From the NCBI RefSeq assembly GCF_900091705.1, contig NZ_LT594782.1, forward strand, positions 50,185-114,184: a stretch of 64,000 nt of DNA, read 5' to 3'. This document shows, in pieces, positions 8,317 through 17,885 of this stretch. The notes under the pieces were generated by a model. It ran no database searches. It was not told where the DNA came from and was given only the letters and a program-made list of their open reading frames with translations. Made by a program: the position numbers and the translations under genes. The stretch comes from Clostridium mediterraneense (lineage in GTDB: Bacteria > Bacillota > Clostridia > Clostridiales > Clostridiaceae). The stretch's first letter is position 1; the number at the start of each line of letters is the position of its first letter.

Positions 8317-8793
8317 TTGAATAGGAATAATGGGCACTGTAGAAATAATCATAGCCATATTCAAAATAATATAAGTACTGAAAATCTAAATTATATGGTA
8401 GGTAATAGCTCGGAGTTTAATATTAATAATAAAAATTGTGATATTAAGGTTGATATATTAGCCCAGGAGCATGCAGGAGTTAGAATTTGGGGACAAATTA
8501 AAGATATTAATAATATCCCAGTAGATAATGCATTAGTTAAATTAATAAAACCTACTATAACTAATGGTAACTTAGAATATATAAGTATTGCACATTGTAT
8601 CTCAGATATAAATGGATTTTATCAATTTGAAGTTAATTGTAATGAAAATGATGCTGCTTTTAAAATATTAGTATCTAAAAGCAGAAATACAAACATAGCT
8701 AAACAATGTTTTAAAGACTATGATACATGTTATAAAACAAGAAAAGAAGAAGAATATAATAATCTAAATGGTTTTGATGATTTTGATTATTAA
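8317..8793 (+). CDS. Carboxypeptidase-regulatory-like beta-sandwich protein
   Basis: 158 residues from a TTG at 8317, chosen because GGGAGGA lies seven bases before it. An upstream in-frame ATG would add 36 hydrophobic residues that overlap the preceding gene. The core GVRIWGQIKDINNIPVDNA, then SIAHCISDINGFYQFEV, is the prealbumin-like (carboxypeptidase regulatory/CnaB-like) fold and closely matches the protein at 22944. N-terminus is Asn/His-rich; C-terminus is short and acidic. No signal peptide. Last gene of the 5772-8793 run, before a terminator. Probably a structural spore-surface subunit. Confidence 0.6.
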   Translation: MNRNNGHCRNNHSHIQNNISTENLNYMVGNSSEFNINNKNCDIKVDILAQEHAGVRIWGQIKDINNIPVDNALVKLIKPTITNGNLEYISIAHCISDINGFYQFEVNCNENDAAFKILVSKSRNTNIAKQCFKDYDTCYKTRKEEEYNNLNGFDDFDY

Positions 8794-8801
8794 CTATAAA
8801 T

Positions 8802-8834
8802 AAAAGGAATGGCTTTTGCCATCCCTTTTTATTA
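8802..8834. terminator. Bidirectional terminator
   Basis: Stem AAAAGGAATGGC with GCCATCCCTTTT (one mismatch), TTTT loop and T-rich tails on both strands. It separates the plus-strand run ending at 8793 from the minus-strand ParA operon ending at 8832. Confidence 0.8.
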
Positions 8835-9380
8835 TTTTTCTATTTCTAGATTATTAAGTATTTCATCTAAAATTGTTTGAACAAATTCAGATTTTCCCAT
8901 ACCTGCTGCTTTAGAAAATTTATCTATCTTCTTTATAGTTTCAGGTTTTAAATAATATGTTATTCTTTTTGGAGCTTCTTGTTTTTCTACTTTTCTTATT
9001 ACTATTTTATTAATATTTAAATCTGATACAACAGCTTTTTTATCATTTTTATCAATTAGTATTTCTTCCATCTCTTCACAATCACTATCTTCGTATTGAT
9101 TTTCTTCTATTTCCTCTTTAAGATTATTATTTTCTACTATACTTTCTGATGGCTTGTCATCTTCTTCATCATCTATTATATTAAGCGTTATATATTCATC
9201 TAATTCTTCATCATTAGAATTTATTTCTCTTATGTTTGTAACTTTTTCTTCTTCATTAGTTGGCTCTTCTTTACTTATAGCCTCAAATTTATTTTCTGCA
9301 AGTCTTCTTTTAGCCTGCATTTGTGCTTTTAAAGCCTCAAAATTTTGGTTTATAGAATTTGTTGTATTTTTCTTAACCAA
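8832..9380 (-). CDS. Acidic protein with C-terminal ribbon-helix-helix domain
   Basis: 182 residues. Residues 1-135 are low-complexity and acidic (runs of E/D, many N), probably disordered. The last ~45 residues (RITYYLKPETIKKIDKFSK, then GKSEFVQTILDEIL) look like a ribbon-helix-helix DNA-binding domain. It overlaps the ParA-like gene by eight bases. A ParA followed by a small RHH protein is the usual form of type Ib plasmid partition systems, in which the RHH protein binds a centromere. I see no obvious iteron array nearby. Could also position a non-DNA cargo. Confidence 0.65.
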   Translation of the reverse strand: MVKKNTTNSINQNFEALKAQMQAKRRLAENKFEAISKEEPTNEEEKVTNIREINSNDEELDEYITLNIIDDEEDDKPSESIVENNNLKEEIEENQYEDSDCEEMEEILIDKNDKKAVVSDLNINKIVIRKVEKQEAPKRITYYLKPETIKKIDKFSKAAGMGKSEFVQTILDEILNNLEIEK

Positions 9381-10128
9381 TCTTTGTCACCAACCTTTCT
9401 AATACGCTGAAGAACTGAGTTGCTGCTTCTTCATCATACTCAAATACTGTTTTACCCATTTTTCCTGCTTCAGTTATTTTTATTCTTCTATTTATAGGTG
9501 ATGTAACTATATCATCCATATCATCGAAGAATTCATAAAGGAATTTAAGGTTTTCCCTAGCATCTTTAGTTCTTTTATCATACATATTAGGAATTATTAA
9601 TGATATTTTTTCTGGTGATAATCTAAGATCAGCTAAATATTCATAAATACTACCACAGGCTCTAACAGAAGCTGCTTCAACTTGTACTGGCATAACTATG
9701 TTATCAACATAACAAAGAACAGCATCATTAACCTTAGTTCTTTGAGGACCACAGTCTATTATTACATAATCATAATCCTTATCTTCAAGTCCCTTAAGTT
9801 TTTCTGATAATACAAGGTCTATTCTAGACTCTCTATAAAATTCAGCATTTATTTCTTCTATATTAGAGTTTGGAAGTAAATCTAAATTTTCTCTAGCATT
9901 TATTATACAATCATCTATACTTACTTCTGCTCTTTTATCTATTAAATCAAAAAATGTTTTATTATATTGTGATTCATTTATTCCAAGAAATAAACTTGAG
10001 TCATTCTGACCATCTAAATCGACTAATATAACTTTAAAGCCTAACTTTGATAATCCATGGGAGAGTTGAACAGCAACTGTACTCTTTCCTACTCCACCTT
10101 TGTTATTTAATATTGCTATTTTCTTCAT
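9373..10128 (-). CDS. ParA/Soj-family Walker ATPase
   Basis: 251 residues with the deviant Walker A NKGGVGKST at residues 9-17, Walker A' VDLDGQNDSS and the Walker B-like strand YDYVIIDCGP. It lacks an N-terminal HTH, so it is a short, type Ib-like ParA. It overlaps genes on both sides (26 bases with the preceding small gene, eight with the RHH gene), forming one coupled operon. The classical chromosomal soj-spo0J pair would be accompanied by a ParB, which is absent here. It should use ATP-dependent patterning on DNA to segregate or place a partner. Confidence 0.85.
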   Translation of the reverse strand: MKKIAILNNKGGVGKSTVAVQLSHGLSKLGFKVILVDLDGQNDSSLFLGINESQYNKTFFDLIDKRAEVSIDDCIINARENLDLLPNSNIEEINAEFYRESRIDLVLSEKLKGLEDKDYDYVIIDCGPQRTKVNDAVLCYVDNIVMPVQVEAASVRACGSIYEYLADLRLSPEKISLIIPNMYDKRTKDARENLKFLYEFFDDMDDIVTSPINRRIKITEAGKMGKTVFEYDEEAATQFFSVLERLVTKIG

Positions 10129-10384
10129 TAAAATCTCCCCCTCTTTTGCTCAAAATACCATAGAGAACGTTTAATCTTGTTTTTCCTAAAATTTGTTTTG
10201 GTTTTTGAGCTATATCGGATCCCTTATAAAATTTATCTTTATTAGCTTCTATTACAGAAGTTATTTTATCTTCTAATTCTTTATCTAGAACTTTATTTTG
10301 AAAATAAGCATCTATAAAATCTCTTAAAGCATACCCAAGCTCTAATTGATTTTTATAATAAAGTCTTAAATCATTTTTCTCCAT
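10103..10384 (-). CDS. Small conserved clostridial protein (TIGR04540-like)
   Basis: 93 residues, helical and charged. The opening LRLYYKNQLELGYALRDFID and the later LGKTRLNVLYGIL resemble the short clostridial family I know as TIGR04540, whose function is unknown. First gene of the ParA operon; its 3' end overlaps parA by 26 bases, so it is likely a functional third component, possibly an adaptor. AGGAGG lies unusually far (about 13 bases) before the ATG. Confidence 0.55.
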   Translation of the reverse strand: MEKNDLRLYYKNQLELGYALRDFIDAYFQNKVLDKELEDKITSVIEANKDKFYKGSDIAQKPKQILGKTRLNVLYGILSKRGGDFNEENSNIK

Positions 10385-10632
10385 AAAATTGATAGCGCCT
10401 CCTTATACTATAAGATTAAGTAAAACTCTTTAAAATAAAAAAAGCGCTCTACTTTACTAAATTTTCACATAAATTAACTACTTATTAACCTTATTTTACC
10501 CTAATTTATACCTAAATTCAAATAGATTTTACTCTAAATTTAGAATAAATTAATCTTAAAATAAACATATATTTAACCAATATTTGCATAACTTTAAATA
10601 TATAAATAATTATTGTAACGGAGAATTTAAAG

Positions 10633-11100
10633 ATGAAATCTATTACTCGTAATCTAATTGAATATATAGGTATTTCTGAATATCTACCAACAGATATCGA
10701 ATCATTTAAACAGGTATATATAAAAAATGATATAACACTTAATGAAAATAAAGCTGATATAGATAGTATTTCAAAAATTATTGCTAAAGCTAAAATATTA
10801 AACACTAGAATTATAAAAACTCCAAAAGGAATCTCCCTAGATGGTTATAAATTAACAGGATATAAGCTTTTAGTAGAAGGCTCTATTTATTATAAAATTC
10901 AATATATAAATTTAGGTGAAAATCAAAGTCTTAATTTAGCTGATGTAGATACAAGATTTCTTGCTTTTGTTATTATGCCTGAAAACTTTATACTAGGAGA
11001 TAATTTTAGTAGCTCTATCTTTATAGAAGATATTAATGCTGAAATTTTATCTAAAAGAAAAATATCTATTAATACTTCTCTATTAATAATTTCAGAATAA
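10633..11100 (+). CDS. SPOCS (DUF3794)-domain protein
   Basis: 155 residues and the clearest stand-alone SPOCS copy. It opens with NLIEYIGISEYLP, and the core reads LDGYKLTGYKLLVEGSIYY, followed by KIQYINLGENQS. The L-T-G-x-K-L-x-V-x-G motif is shared with the proteins at 28297 and the C-termini of both DUF11 proteins. No signal peptide or LysM domain, unlike longer SPOCS proteins such as SipL. GGAG before ATG. Followed 12 bases later by a second SPOCS gene; both end at a bidirectional terminator. Expected to be a mother-cell, spore-coat-associated protein. Confidence 0.7.
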   Translation: MKSITRNLIEYIGISEYLPTDIESFKQVYIKNDITLNENKADIDSISKIIAKAKILNTRIIKTPKGISLDGYKLTGYKLLVEGSIYYKIQYINLGENQSLNLADVDTRFLAFVIMPENFILGDNFSSSIFIEDINAEILSKRKISINTSLLIISE

Positions 11101-11112
11101 GGGGGAATTATT

Positions 11113-11625
11113 TTGCTAAAAAACTCTAATTACCATATGTCTAGCTTTGAAAATAATTTAGAAAAATCTAATATTTTACCTGAAATAGTACAATATTTTT
11201 CAGAAGTAACATTTATTGATTCAATTAAGATTCCTTATGACAGACCATGTATAAATGAGATTTTATCTGCTATTTCATCTATAGATATAGTATCTACCAA
11301 ACTTATAAAAACAGATATAGCTAAATCATATGATGGAAAAAATCTAAGCGGCTATAAATTACTTGTTGAACTAAATTTAAAAGAAAAAATAAAATATCTA
11401 TCACTAGAACAAAAAAAATCTATTCAAATACTTGATTTAGAAAATAAAACTAAAAATATATTTATAACAGTCCCATCTATTATTAATAATATAAAAATAG
11501 AAGATTTAATTAGAAGAAATTTATTTGCTATAAACTCCTACATAGAAGATATTTATTGCACTAAAGTTGATAATAGAAATATTCTTAAAGCCCTTAGCCT
11601 TATTGTAGAAATTAAATTTTTATAA
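11113..11625 (+). CDS. SPOCS (DUF3794)-domain protein
   Basis: 170 residues from a TTG start with AAGGGGG upstream. The core DGKNLSGYKLLVELNLKEKI, then KYLSLEQKK, is the SPOCS motif; the N-terminus replaces EYxGI with ILPEIVQYFSE. The strand pattern after it (IFITVPSIINN, then LFAINSYIEDIYC) matches the protein at 10633. Co-transcribed with it. No signal peptide. Confidence 0.68.
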   Translation: MLKNSNYHMSSFENNLEKSNILPEIVQYFSEVTFIDSIKIPYDRPCINEILSAISSIDIVSTKLIKTDIAKSYDGKNLSGYKLLVELNLKEKIKYLSLEQKKSIQILDLENKTKNIFITVPSIINNIKIEDLIRRNLFAINSYIEDIYCTKVDNRNILKALSLIVEIKFL

Positions 11626-11642
11626 CATATTATTTTAATATA

Positions 11643-11680
11643 AAAAAACTAGCCAATATTTAATATTGACTAGTTTTTAT
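11643..11680. terminator. Bidirectional terminator between SPOCS pair and metQ
   Basis: AAAAACTAG-CAATATT pairs with AATATTG-CTAGTTTTT around a TA loop with a single mismatch; A-run and T-run flanks serve both strands. Confidence 0.8.
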
Positions 11681-11688
11681 TTATATAA

Positions 11689-12525
11689 TTAAAATACTGG
11701 AATTACACTTCCATCTTTATAAGTATCATTAATATATTTTTTTACTGTTTCTGATGTTAAAGCTTCTTTTAAAGCCTTTATCTTTTCATCATTTTCTGTA
11801 CCTTCTTTAACTGCTAATACATTACCATAAGGCTTAGAAGCTTCACTATCCTTATCTTCTATAACTAAAGCATCTTTAGATGGATTAAATACTTCTAAAG
11901 CATAATTTCCATTTATAACAGCAAGGTCGACTTCATCAACAACAGTTGGAAGAAGAGCAGCTTCTAATTCTTTAAATTTAAAGTTTTTAGGATTTTCCTT
12001 AATATCTTTTGGAGTTACAATCTCTCCATCAGCAAGTTTTATTAGTCCATTAGCCTCTAATAATCTTAAGGCTCTTGATTCATTTGATGGATCATTTGGT
12101 ACTGCTATAGTAGCTCCATCTTTTAATTCTTTAATATCTTTTACTTTTTTTGAATAAGCTCCAAGTGGTTCTAAGTGGATTGCTCCAAGCGATTTTATTT
12201 TGGTCCCATTCTTTTCATTGAATTCATTTAAATAAGGTGTATGTTGAAAAAAGTTTGCATCAAGTTCACCACTATCTAAAGCTGTATTGGGAATAACATA
12301 GTCTGTAAACTCTTTTACTTCTACTGTATATCCTTTTGCTTCAAGCTCTGGCACAGCTGCTTCTACAATTCCTTTGTGAGGAACTGGTGATACTCCTATT
12401 GTTATAGTCTTATCTGTAGAAGATGCATTAGTCTTTGCATCTTTATCTGTTTTTGCTCCACATCCTACTATACTTAATGCTAATACTCCTGTTAATACTA
12501 CTGCTAATATTGTTTTTACTTTCAT
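11689..12525 (-). CDS. metQ: Methionine ABC transporter substrate-binding lipoprotein
   Basis: 278 residues. The signal peptide ends in a lipobox (LSIVGC, Cys22), so the protein is lipid-anchored outside the membrane. The NlpA/MetQ family pattern is clear: ITIGVSPVPHKGIVE, then the DANFFQHTPYLNEFN motif and IAVPNDPSNESRALRLLE. GGGGGG before ATG. Third gene of the metNIQ operon, 80 bases after metI, under the SAM-I riboswitch at 14.3-14.5 kb. It binds methionine and delivers it to MetI. Confidence 0.93.
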   Translation of the reverse strand: MKVKTILAVVLTGVLALSIVGCGAKTDKDAKTNASSTDKTITIGVSPVPHKGIVEAAVPELEAKGYTVEVKEFTDYVIPNTALDSGELDANFFQHTPYLNEFNEKNGTKIKSLGAIHLEPLGAYSKKVKDIKELKDGATIAVPNDPSNESRALRLLEANGLIKLADGEIVTPKDIKENPKNFKFKELEAALLPTVVDEVDLAVINGNYALEVFNPSKDALVIEDKDSEASKPYGNVLAVKEGTENDEKIKALKEALTSETVKKYINDTYKDGSVIPVF

Positions 12526-12604
12526 TATATAATCCCCCCTATTATTTTTTTACTTATTGCTTTTCTAATTTAATTCCCCAATTTTTAATATTTAAATATA
12601 AAAC

Positions 12605-13240
12605 TTAACTAAGCTTTTTATAGAAATAGTTTCCAAGGCTTTGAAATAGTTGAACAACTACAATTAATATTATTACTGTAACTACCATAACATCTGTTTC
12701 AAATCTGTGAAATCCATATCTTATAGCTGCATCGCCAAGACCCCCACCACCAACAGTACCTGCCATAGCTGAATATCCTATAATAGTTATTACTGTTAAA
12801 GTTATTCCTGAAATTATTGATGGAATAGCCTCTTTTAGCATTACCTTAAAAATTATTTGAGTATTTGTTGCCCCAAAAGATTTAGCTGCTTCTATAACAC
12901 CAGGATCCACTTCTTTTAATGCTCCTTCTATAACTCTTGCTACAAATGGAGATGCCCCTATTGTAAGTGGTACTATAACAGCTACTGGCCCTATAAATGT
13001 ACCCATAATTAATTTTGTAAATGGTATTAAAAATACTATCAAAATTATAAATGGAAAACTTCTTAAAATATTTATAACTGTATCAAGTATTTTATATATA
13101 AGTTTATTTGGTCTAAAACCATTTTCTGCTGTTACTATTAATGCTATAGCAAGAGCAAAACCTATTATTAATGAAAATATAGTTGAAAATAAAGTCATTT
13201 GAAAGGTTTCAATTAATGCTTGCCCCAAAATTTCTCCCAT
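12605..13240 (-). CDS. metI: Methionine ABC transporter permease
   Basis: 211 residues with five membrane segments and the binding-protein-dependent permease EAA loop (EAAKSFGATNTQIIFKVMLKEAIPS region). Length and sequence match MetI. Its start overlaps the stop of metN by one base, so translation is coupled. It forms the homodimeric channel for methionine uptake with MetN and MetQ. Confidence 0.93.
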   Translation of the reverse strand: MGEILGQALIETFQMTLFSTIFSLIIGFALAIALIVTAENGFRPNKLIYKILDTVINILRSFPFIILIVFLIPFTKLIMGTFIGPVAVIVPLTIGASPFVARVIEGALKEVDPGVIEAAKSFGATNTQIIFKVMLKEAIPSIISGITLTVITIIGYSAMAGTVGGGGLGDAAIRYGFHRFETDVMVVTVIILIVVVQLFQSLGNYFYKKLS

Positions 13241-14205
13241 TACTCAATAACCTCCAATATAATTTCTTTATTATTTAAATAATTTATAATCCTATCCTTG
13301 TCCTCTTTTTTTATATTTATAACAAGGCTTCCTAATACACCACTTCTAAATTTCTCTAGTTTACCCCAAACAATCGAGAAATCTAAATTAAGTTCTCTTG
13401 CTAATGTGGTTATAAGGACATTTTCTGAAGAACTACTTGGAAAAAAGATTCTTATATTAACGCCAGTGCTCGGAAGTAACTCATCCTCGCTATCACCTAA
13501 GAACTTTTTAAATGAACTGCTTTGCTTTAAAAATAAATCATCAACTTTTCCTTCTGCTACTAATTTTCCATCTTCAATAAGAGCAAGTTTTTCACATATT
13601 TCTTTTACAACTTCCATCTGATGGGTAACAACTACTATAGTTATATTAAGTTCTTTATTTATCTTAAGTAAAAGACTTAAGATATCTTTAGTTATTTTAG
13701 GGTCTAAGGCAGATGTAGCTTCATCTGATAACAATATTTTAGGTTCTAGTGCTAAGGCTCTAGCTATTGCAACTCTTTGCTTTTGCCCCCCACTTAATTG
13801 TCTTGGCTTTGATTTTTCTTTCCCTCTAAGCCCGACTAAATCTATTAAATTATTAACCTTTTTATTTATCTCTTCTTTTGAATATCCCCAAATTTCCATA
13901 GGAAGAGATATATTTTCAAATACTGTTTTTCTATTTAAAAGATTAAAGCCTTGAAATATCATACCAAGATTTTTTCTAAACTCTCTTAACTCATTAATAT
14001 TTAAATCTTTAACTTCTTTCCCCATTACTTTTAAAGATCCTTTATCATAAGTTTCAAGTCCATTAATACATCTAAGTATTGTTGATTTCCCAGCACCACT
14101 TTGGCCTATAATTCCGTATATTTCACCTTCTTTAATATTTAAACTAACCCCTTTAATAGCCTCATTTTCAGCAAAATTCTTTCTTAAATCACTAATTGTT
14201 ATCAA
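13240..14205 (-). CDS. metN: Methionine ABC transporter ATPase
   Basis: 321 residues. Walker [10 protein letters not shown], signature LSGGQKQR, Walker [14 protein letters not shown] and switch histidine VVTHQ are all intact. The C-terminal ~80 residues (from NIRIFFPS) form the NIL/ACT-like domain that binds methionine and inhibits transport in MetN proteins. First gene of the operon directly downstream of the SAM-I riboswitch terminator. Confidence 0.94.
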   Translation of the reverse strand: MITISDLRKNFAENEAIKGVSLNIKEGEIYGIIGQSGAGKSTILRCINGLETYDKGSLKVMGKEVKDLNINELREFRKNLGMIFQGFNLLNRKTVFENISLPMEIWGYSKEEINKKVNNLIDLVGLRGKEKSKPRQLSGGQKQRVAIARALALEPKILLSDEATSALDPKITKDILSLLLKINKELNITIVVVTHQMEVVKEICEKLALIEDGKLVAEGKVDDLFLKQSSSFKKFLGDSEDELLPSTGVNIRIFFPSSSSENVLITTLARELNLDFSIVWGKLEKFRSGVLGSLVINIKKEDKDRIINYLNNKEIILEVIE

Positions 14206-14243
14206 AATATCACCCCACTAAAGATAAATTATATCTTCATATA

Positions 14244-14280
14244 TCAAAAAAACGCATTAGAGAATAAACTCTAATGCGTG
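14244..14280 (-). terminator. Riboswitch expression-platform terminator
   Basis: 11-bp perfect stem (ACGCATTAGAG, 14252-14262, with 14269-14279) followed on the minus strand by TTTTTTTG. It lies between the SAM-I aptamer and metN and would form when SAM is bound. Confidence 0.88.
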
Positions 14281-14297
14281 AAAAATCAACCCATCAA

Positions 14298-14476
14298 TTT
14301 ATCCTCTTATCTCTCCATAAAATATACGGCTGGAATTAGCACCAGTTCTTAGATAAATAAATATTTAATAAAACAAGATATATAAATAAAATTGTTTTAC
14401 TATATATATTAACCACTCTAAGTTGGTTGCTGGGTTTCATAGGGCCAGTCCCTCCACCTCTCTTGATAAGAAATAT
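14298..14476 (-). promoter_or_regulatory. SAM-I (S-box) riboswitch aptamer
   Basis: Read on the minus strand, the conserved S-box elements appear in order: TATCAAGAGAGGTGGAGGGA, CTGGCCC-TATGAAACCCAGCAACC, a variable P3/P4 arm, GGTGCTAATTCC, and the closing strand AGAGATAAGAGGA. They are followed by a terminator and metNIQ. When SAM is plentiful the terminator forms and methionine uptake is shut off. Confidence 0.95.
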
Positions 14477-14611
14477 CTTTTATTAACTTGTTAATTATAG
14501 TATATACTGTATTTAAAATACAGTCAATGCTTTTTCTTAATTTTTTATTAAATTAGAAAAAATAAATTCTTTTTATCCTAATTTTAGAAGTTTACTATAT
14601 AAATTCTTAAA

Positions 14612-14670
14612 AATAAAAAAATATCTTTTTAAATAGATTTTAATTTATTTAATCTATCTAAAAAGATACT
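14612..14670 (-). terminator. Terminator of the 56-residue coiled-coil gene
   Basis: Long imperfect stem TATCTTTTTAAATAGATT (14622-14639) with 14651-14668, followed on the minus strand by TTTTTTATTTTT. Confidence 0.7.
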
Positions 14671-14680
14671 TCAATGCACA

Positions 14681-14851
14681 CTATTTATTTTTTATAAAGA
14701 ATTTTAAAGATAACTTTTCTTTTTGTGACTTTTCTTTTCTCTTAGCTTTTAATTTATTATTTAAAGAATTAATTTTAGCTACAAGGATCTTATTTGTTTT
14801 TTCTAATCTTTCTATTTTTTCAAGTAGTATTTGTCTTTCTGTATCTCTCAT
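14681..14851 (-). CDS. 56-residue basic coiled-coil protein
   Basis: Short open frame with ATG and AGGTAGGA six bases upstream, and a U-tailed hairpin just after the stop. The product (starts MRDTERQILLEKIERLEK) has a heptad-like pattern of I/L through residue 35, then a Lys-rich end finishing FFIKNK. The basic/aromatic end recalls the last residues of the coiled-coil proteins at 17928 and 62545. Function unknown; flanking expression signals support a real gene. Confidence 0.6.
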   Translation of the reverse strand: MRDTERQILLEKIERLEKTNKILVAKINSLNNKLKAKRKEKSQKEKLSLKFFIKNK

Positions 14852-14970
14852 AATTTATCCTACCTTTATATAATTTAAACTTAAAAACCTTTATAAGATT
14901 ATTTTACCACAAAAATATCATTTTTCCTTTTAACAAAATAGATACCTTAAAATAGGTATCTATCTTTACA

Positions 14971-15411
14971 TTATCTACTTAACATATATTCTTTCCAACT
15001 GTTTTCATTTAAGTAAATATAATTATCATCAAAATTATTTACATCTTCTTCAACATATTTGTAAACATAACAAAGTTCCGTACTTCCATCACTAAGCCTT
15101 ACTTCTTTTTCTATTCTTTCATACTCATTTTTAGGATTACTTACTCCAAAGAAACCTTCCATTTCATCTAAAGCTTTAGTTATCTCATCAGGGTTATTTA
15201 CTGTAATAACTTCACCCTCTATATCCCTGTCACCATCAATTAGAGCAGGATAACCCTTATGTTTCATATGATATAACTCACCTTTAGTTGTTGCAATTTC
15301 GTTCGTTAAAACATTTCCTTTTAAATATTTGTCATAGTTAAAAAATCCTTCTCTTAGACTTCCATATACAAAAAATCTCTTTATCTTATCGTTATTTCTA
15401 TTCATTAACAA
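14971..15411 (-). CDS. Gamma-glutamylcyclotransferase-like (AIG2/GGACT) protein
   Basis: 146 residues. The [10 protein letters not shown] motif near the N-terminus forms the substrate loop of this fold. [12 protein letters not shown] and LDEMEGFFG follow, with the second glutamate in the place of the family's general base. Such enzymes cleave gamma-glutamyl amino acids or isopeptides, releasing 5-oxoproline. Its start overlaps the end of pcp by seven bases, so it belongs to the DUF969-DUF979-pcp operon, which supports a shared role in pyroglutamate or gamma-glutamyl metabolism. Confidence 0.8.
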   Translation of the reverse strand: MLMNRNNDKIKRFFVYGSLREGFFNYDKYLKGNVLTNEIATTKGELYHMKHKGYPALIDGDRDIEGEVITVNNPDEITKALDEMEGFFGVSNPKNEYERIEKEVRLSDGSTELCYVYKYVEEDVNNFDDNYIYLNENSWKEYMLSR

Positions 15412-16046
15412 ATAGCTCCTCCTACTGTTTTTATATCTTTATCATTTTTAATAACTGCTCTTAAAGCATATTCTAATCCTTTTGAAATATCTGCTACTGA
15501 CATTGATGGAACTCCTACCTTATCAACAACTTGTGCTGGTATACAAGGTACATGGATAAATCCACCTCTAATATTTGTAAATTCTTTTTCAATCATATAC
15601 ATTATTGAATACATTACATGATTACATACAAATGTTCCTGCTGTATTTGATACTGATGCTGGTAAGCCATTTTCTTTAATTTCAGCTACCATAGCCTTTA
15701 TTGGTAAATTTGAAAAGTATGCTTCTTTTCCATCTTCGAATATTCTCTCATCTATTGGCTGATTTCCTTCATTATCAGCTATTCTAGCATCATCTATATT
15801 TATGGCAACTCTTTCAGGAGTAATTCCAAATCTTCCAGAAGCTTGACCTACTGATATAACAACATCTGGATTATTCTTTATAATAGCTTCTCTTAAAACC
15901 TTATGTGATTTCCTAAAAACTGTAGGTATCTCTAGCTTTATAATTTCTGAGCCTAAAATTTCATTTGGAAGTAATTTAACTGCTTCTAAAGCTGGATTAA
16001 CTTTTTCTCCTCCAAATGGATCAAATCCTGTTATTAATATTTTCAT
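15405..16046 (-). CDS. pcp: Pyrrolidone-carboxylate (pyroglutamyl) peptidase
   Basis: 213 residues, typical for type I Pcp (peptidase C15). N-terminus [18 protein letters not shown] is diagnostic. The catalytic triad is visible: Glu in [16 protein letters not shown], Cys in [13 protein letters not shown] and His in [10 protein letters not shown]. It is a cytosolic enzyme that removes N-terminal pyroglutamate from peptides. It follows the DUF979 gene after 17 bases and overlaps the GGCT-like gene, making one operon. Confidence 0.95.
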   Translation of the reverse strand: MKILITGFDPFGGEKVNPALEAVKLLPNEILGSEIIKLEIPTVFRKSHKVLREAIIKNNPDVVISVGQASGRFGITPERVAINIDDARIADNEGNQPIDERIFEDGKEAYFSNLPIKAMVAEIKENGLPASVSNTAGTFVCNHVMYSIMYMIEKEFTNIRGGFIHVPCIPAQVVDKVGVPSMSVADISKGLEYALRAVIKNDKDIKTVGGAIC

Positions 16047-16063
16047 TTTGAAATCCTCCTTAA

Positions 16064-17002
16064 TTAAAATACTTTAAATGCTAACACATACATAAGAACT
16101 ATATGAATAACTAATAATAAAAGAGCTACTGGTAATTGTCTCTTTACTATTATATTTTTATCCTTAGTTTCTAAAAGTGCTGCTGGCATAACATTAAAGT
16201 TTGCTGCCATAGGTGTCATAAGTGTTCCACAATAACCTGCTGTTAATGCTAAAGCTGAAGCAACTACTATATTACCACCTTGCATAAATACAAATGGTAC
16301 TCCAATTCCTACTGTAATTACTGAAAAGGCTGCAAAAGCATTTCCCATTATCATTGTAAATACAGCCATTCCTACACAGTAAGCAATAACTCCTAAAAGA
16401 ATATTACCATCTGGAATAACTTTTGATATTCCTCCAGATATAACATCTCCAACTCCTGCTGCTGTAAATAAAGCTCCAAGAGCTGCTAAAAGCTGAGGTA
16501 AAATACTTGTTTGACCTACTGATTGAAGCATTCTATCTCCATCTTCTAAAGCTTCTACAGGTTTAGCCTTTGTTATAAAGAATGTTACTATAAGTGCTGT
16601 AACTGATGCTATACCAATAGCAGCCACTCCACTTATAGGAGTAAATTGAGCAATTACTAAAGCAACAACAGCTATAATAATTGATGGTATAAATATTTTA
16701 TTTTTAATTTTCTTTGAAGAATCTAAAGCTTTTTTAGGATCTGGCATTACAAGCTTACCTATTGTTACTTTTTTAGTACCTGTAAGAAGACCTATAACAA
16801 GTAATAATCCTCCAACTATAGCTGATGGAATCAATTTACCGAAGATAAATATAACCCCAAGTATAGTCCAGAATATTGTTGTTCCAATTCTTGTTTTATT
16901 TGATGTATCTCTAAATACTCTACTTGCTGTATATAACATTAAAAGACCAACTAAAACATAAAATATTTCTAATAATATATTTGAAACTTGTTGCATATCC
17001 AT
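16064..17002 (-). CDS. DUF979 family membrane protein
   Basis: 312 residues with about nine membrane segments, including the signature [20 protein letters not shown] near the C-terminus. DUF979 proteins are nearly always encoded beside DUF969 and pcp, as here. The start overlaps the DUF969 stop by one base. The pair resembles split ion-transporter-superfamily permeases. A likely role is transport of pyroglutamate or pyroglutamyl peptides, inferred from context. Confidence 0.88.
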   Translation of the reverse strand: MDMQQVSNILLEIFYVLVGLLMLYTASRVFRDTSNKTRIGTTIFWTILGVIFIFGKLIPSAIVGGLLLVIGLLTGTKKVTIGKLVMPDPKKALDSSKKIKNKIFIPSIIIAVVALVIAQFTPISGVAAIGIASVTALIVTFFITKAKPVEALEDGDRMLQSVGQTSILPQLLAALGALFTAAGVGDVISGGISKVIPDGNILLGVIAYCVGMAVFTMIMGNAFAAFSVITVGIGVPFVFMQGGNIVVASALALTAGYCGTLMTPMAANFNVMPAALLETKDKNIIVKRQLPVALLLLVIHIVLMYVLAFKVF

Positions 17003-17697
17003 TAGCTGACCTCCTCTAGTTTATTTTTATCTTTTACTTTACCACATATCTTATCTAATTTTTTATCTAATCTATGATTTTTAAATGCTACAATAATAAA
17101 TGTAATTATAGCTATTGGAGCTGATGCTAAGGCTACATGTAAAGTACTTACTTCATAACCAAGCCCCTCTAAAGTTCCTGATATTAATAAAACTCCTGAG
17201 CTTGCTAGGAATAAATTTTGGCCAAAGAAGTTACCATAGTTATCCATAGCTGCTGCTTCACCTTTTATTAAGTCCTGAGCTTCTTCAGGTAATTCATCAT
17301 ATTTTCCAACAGCTGCTCCTTGTGCCATTGGATTTATTAAAGGTCTAATAAATTGAGCATGTCCACTTACTTTTAATGAAATAGCTGATGCTCCTTGTCT
17401 TATAAATAAATAAAGTGTTAAAAGCTTTCCAGCTGAAAGTCCTTTTGCTTTACCTATAAGATGTATAGCTCTTTCTTTTAATCCATATCTCTCACACATT
17501 CCTATAATAGGTAATGTTAAAAGGAATATAGTCATGTGTCTTTGATTTACAAAAGTTTCACCAAGTATTGATAGTATCTCTATAAAATTAATCTTAGCTA
17601 TAAGGCCTGTCGCTATACCCGCTGTTAAAACAACAACTATAGTATCAAACTTTAACGCAAAACCAAGAATAACTATTAATATCCCTATTAGTTCCAT
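17002..17697 (-). CDS. DUF969 family membrane protein
   Basis: 231 residues, about six membrane segments, with the family pattern RQGASAISLKVSGHAQFIRPL, then NPMAQGAAVGKY and AAAMDNYGNFFGQN. First gene of the operon, with GGGGGAA before ATG. It partners DUF979 to make a putative two-part permease. Function inferred from the conserved link with pcp; no experimental role known to me. Confidence 0.88.
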   Translation of the reverse strand: MELIGILIVILGFALKFDTIVVVLTAGIATGLIAKINFIEILSILGETFVNQRHMTIFLLTLPIIGMCERYGLKERAIHLIGKAKGLSAGKLLTLYLFIRQGASAISLKVSGHAQFIRPLINPMAQGAAVGKYDELPEEAQDLIKGEAAAMDNYGNFFGQNLFLASSGVLLISGTLEGLGYEVSTLHVALASAPIAIITFIIVAFKNHRLDKKLDKICGKVKDKNKLEEVS

Positions 17698-17885
17698 TTT
17701 TCTTCCCCCTTTTAAAGCTAAAACGAATCATAATTCATTTAATACAATTATATACTAAAATATTACTTAAAATATAATATTATTTAAATTTTAACCTTTA
17801 CATTACAAATAATTCATAAATAAATACATATTTTTGACACATTATATATTATATCTTCGAATAATAGCTCTATTTATTATTTAAA

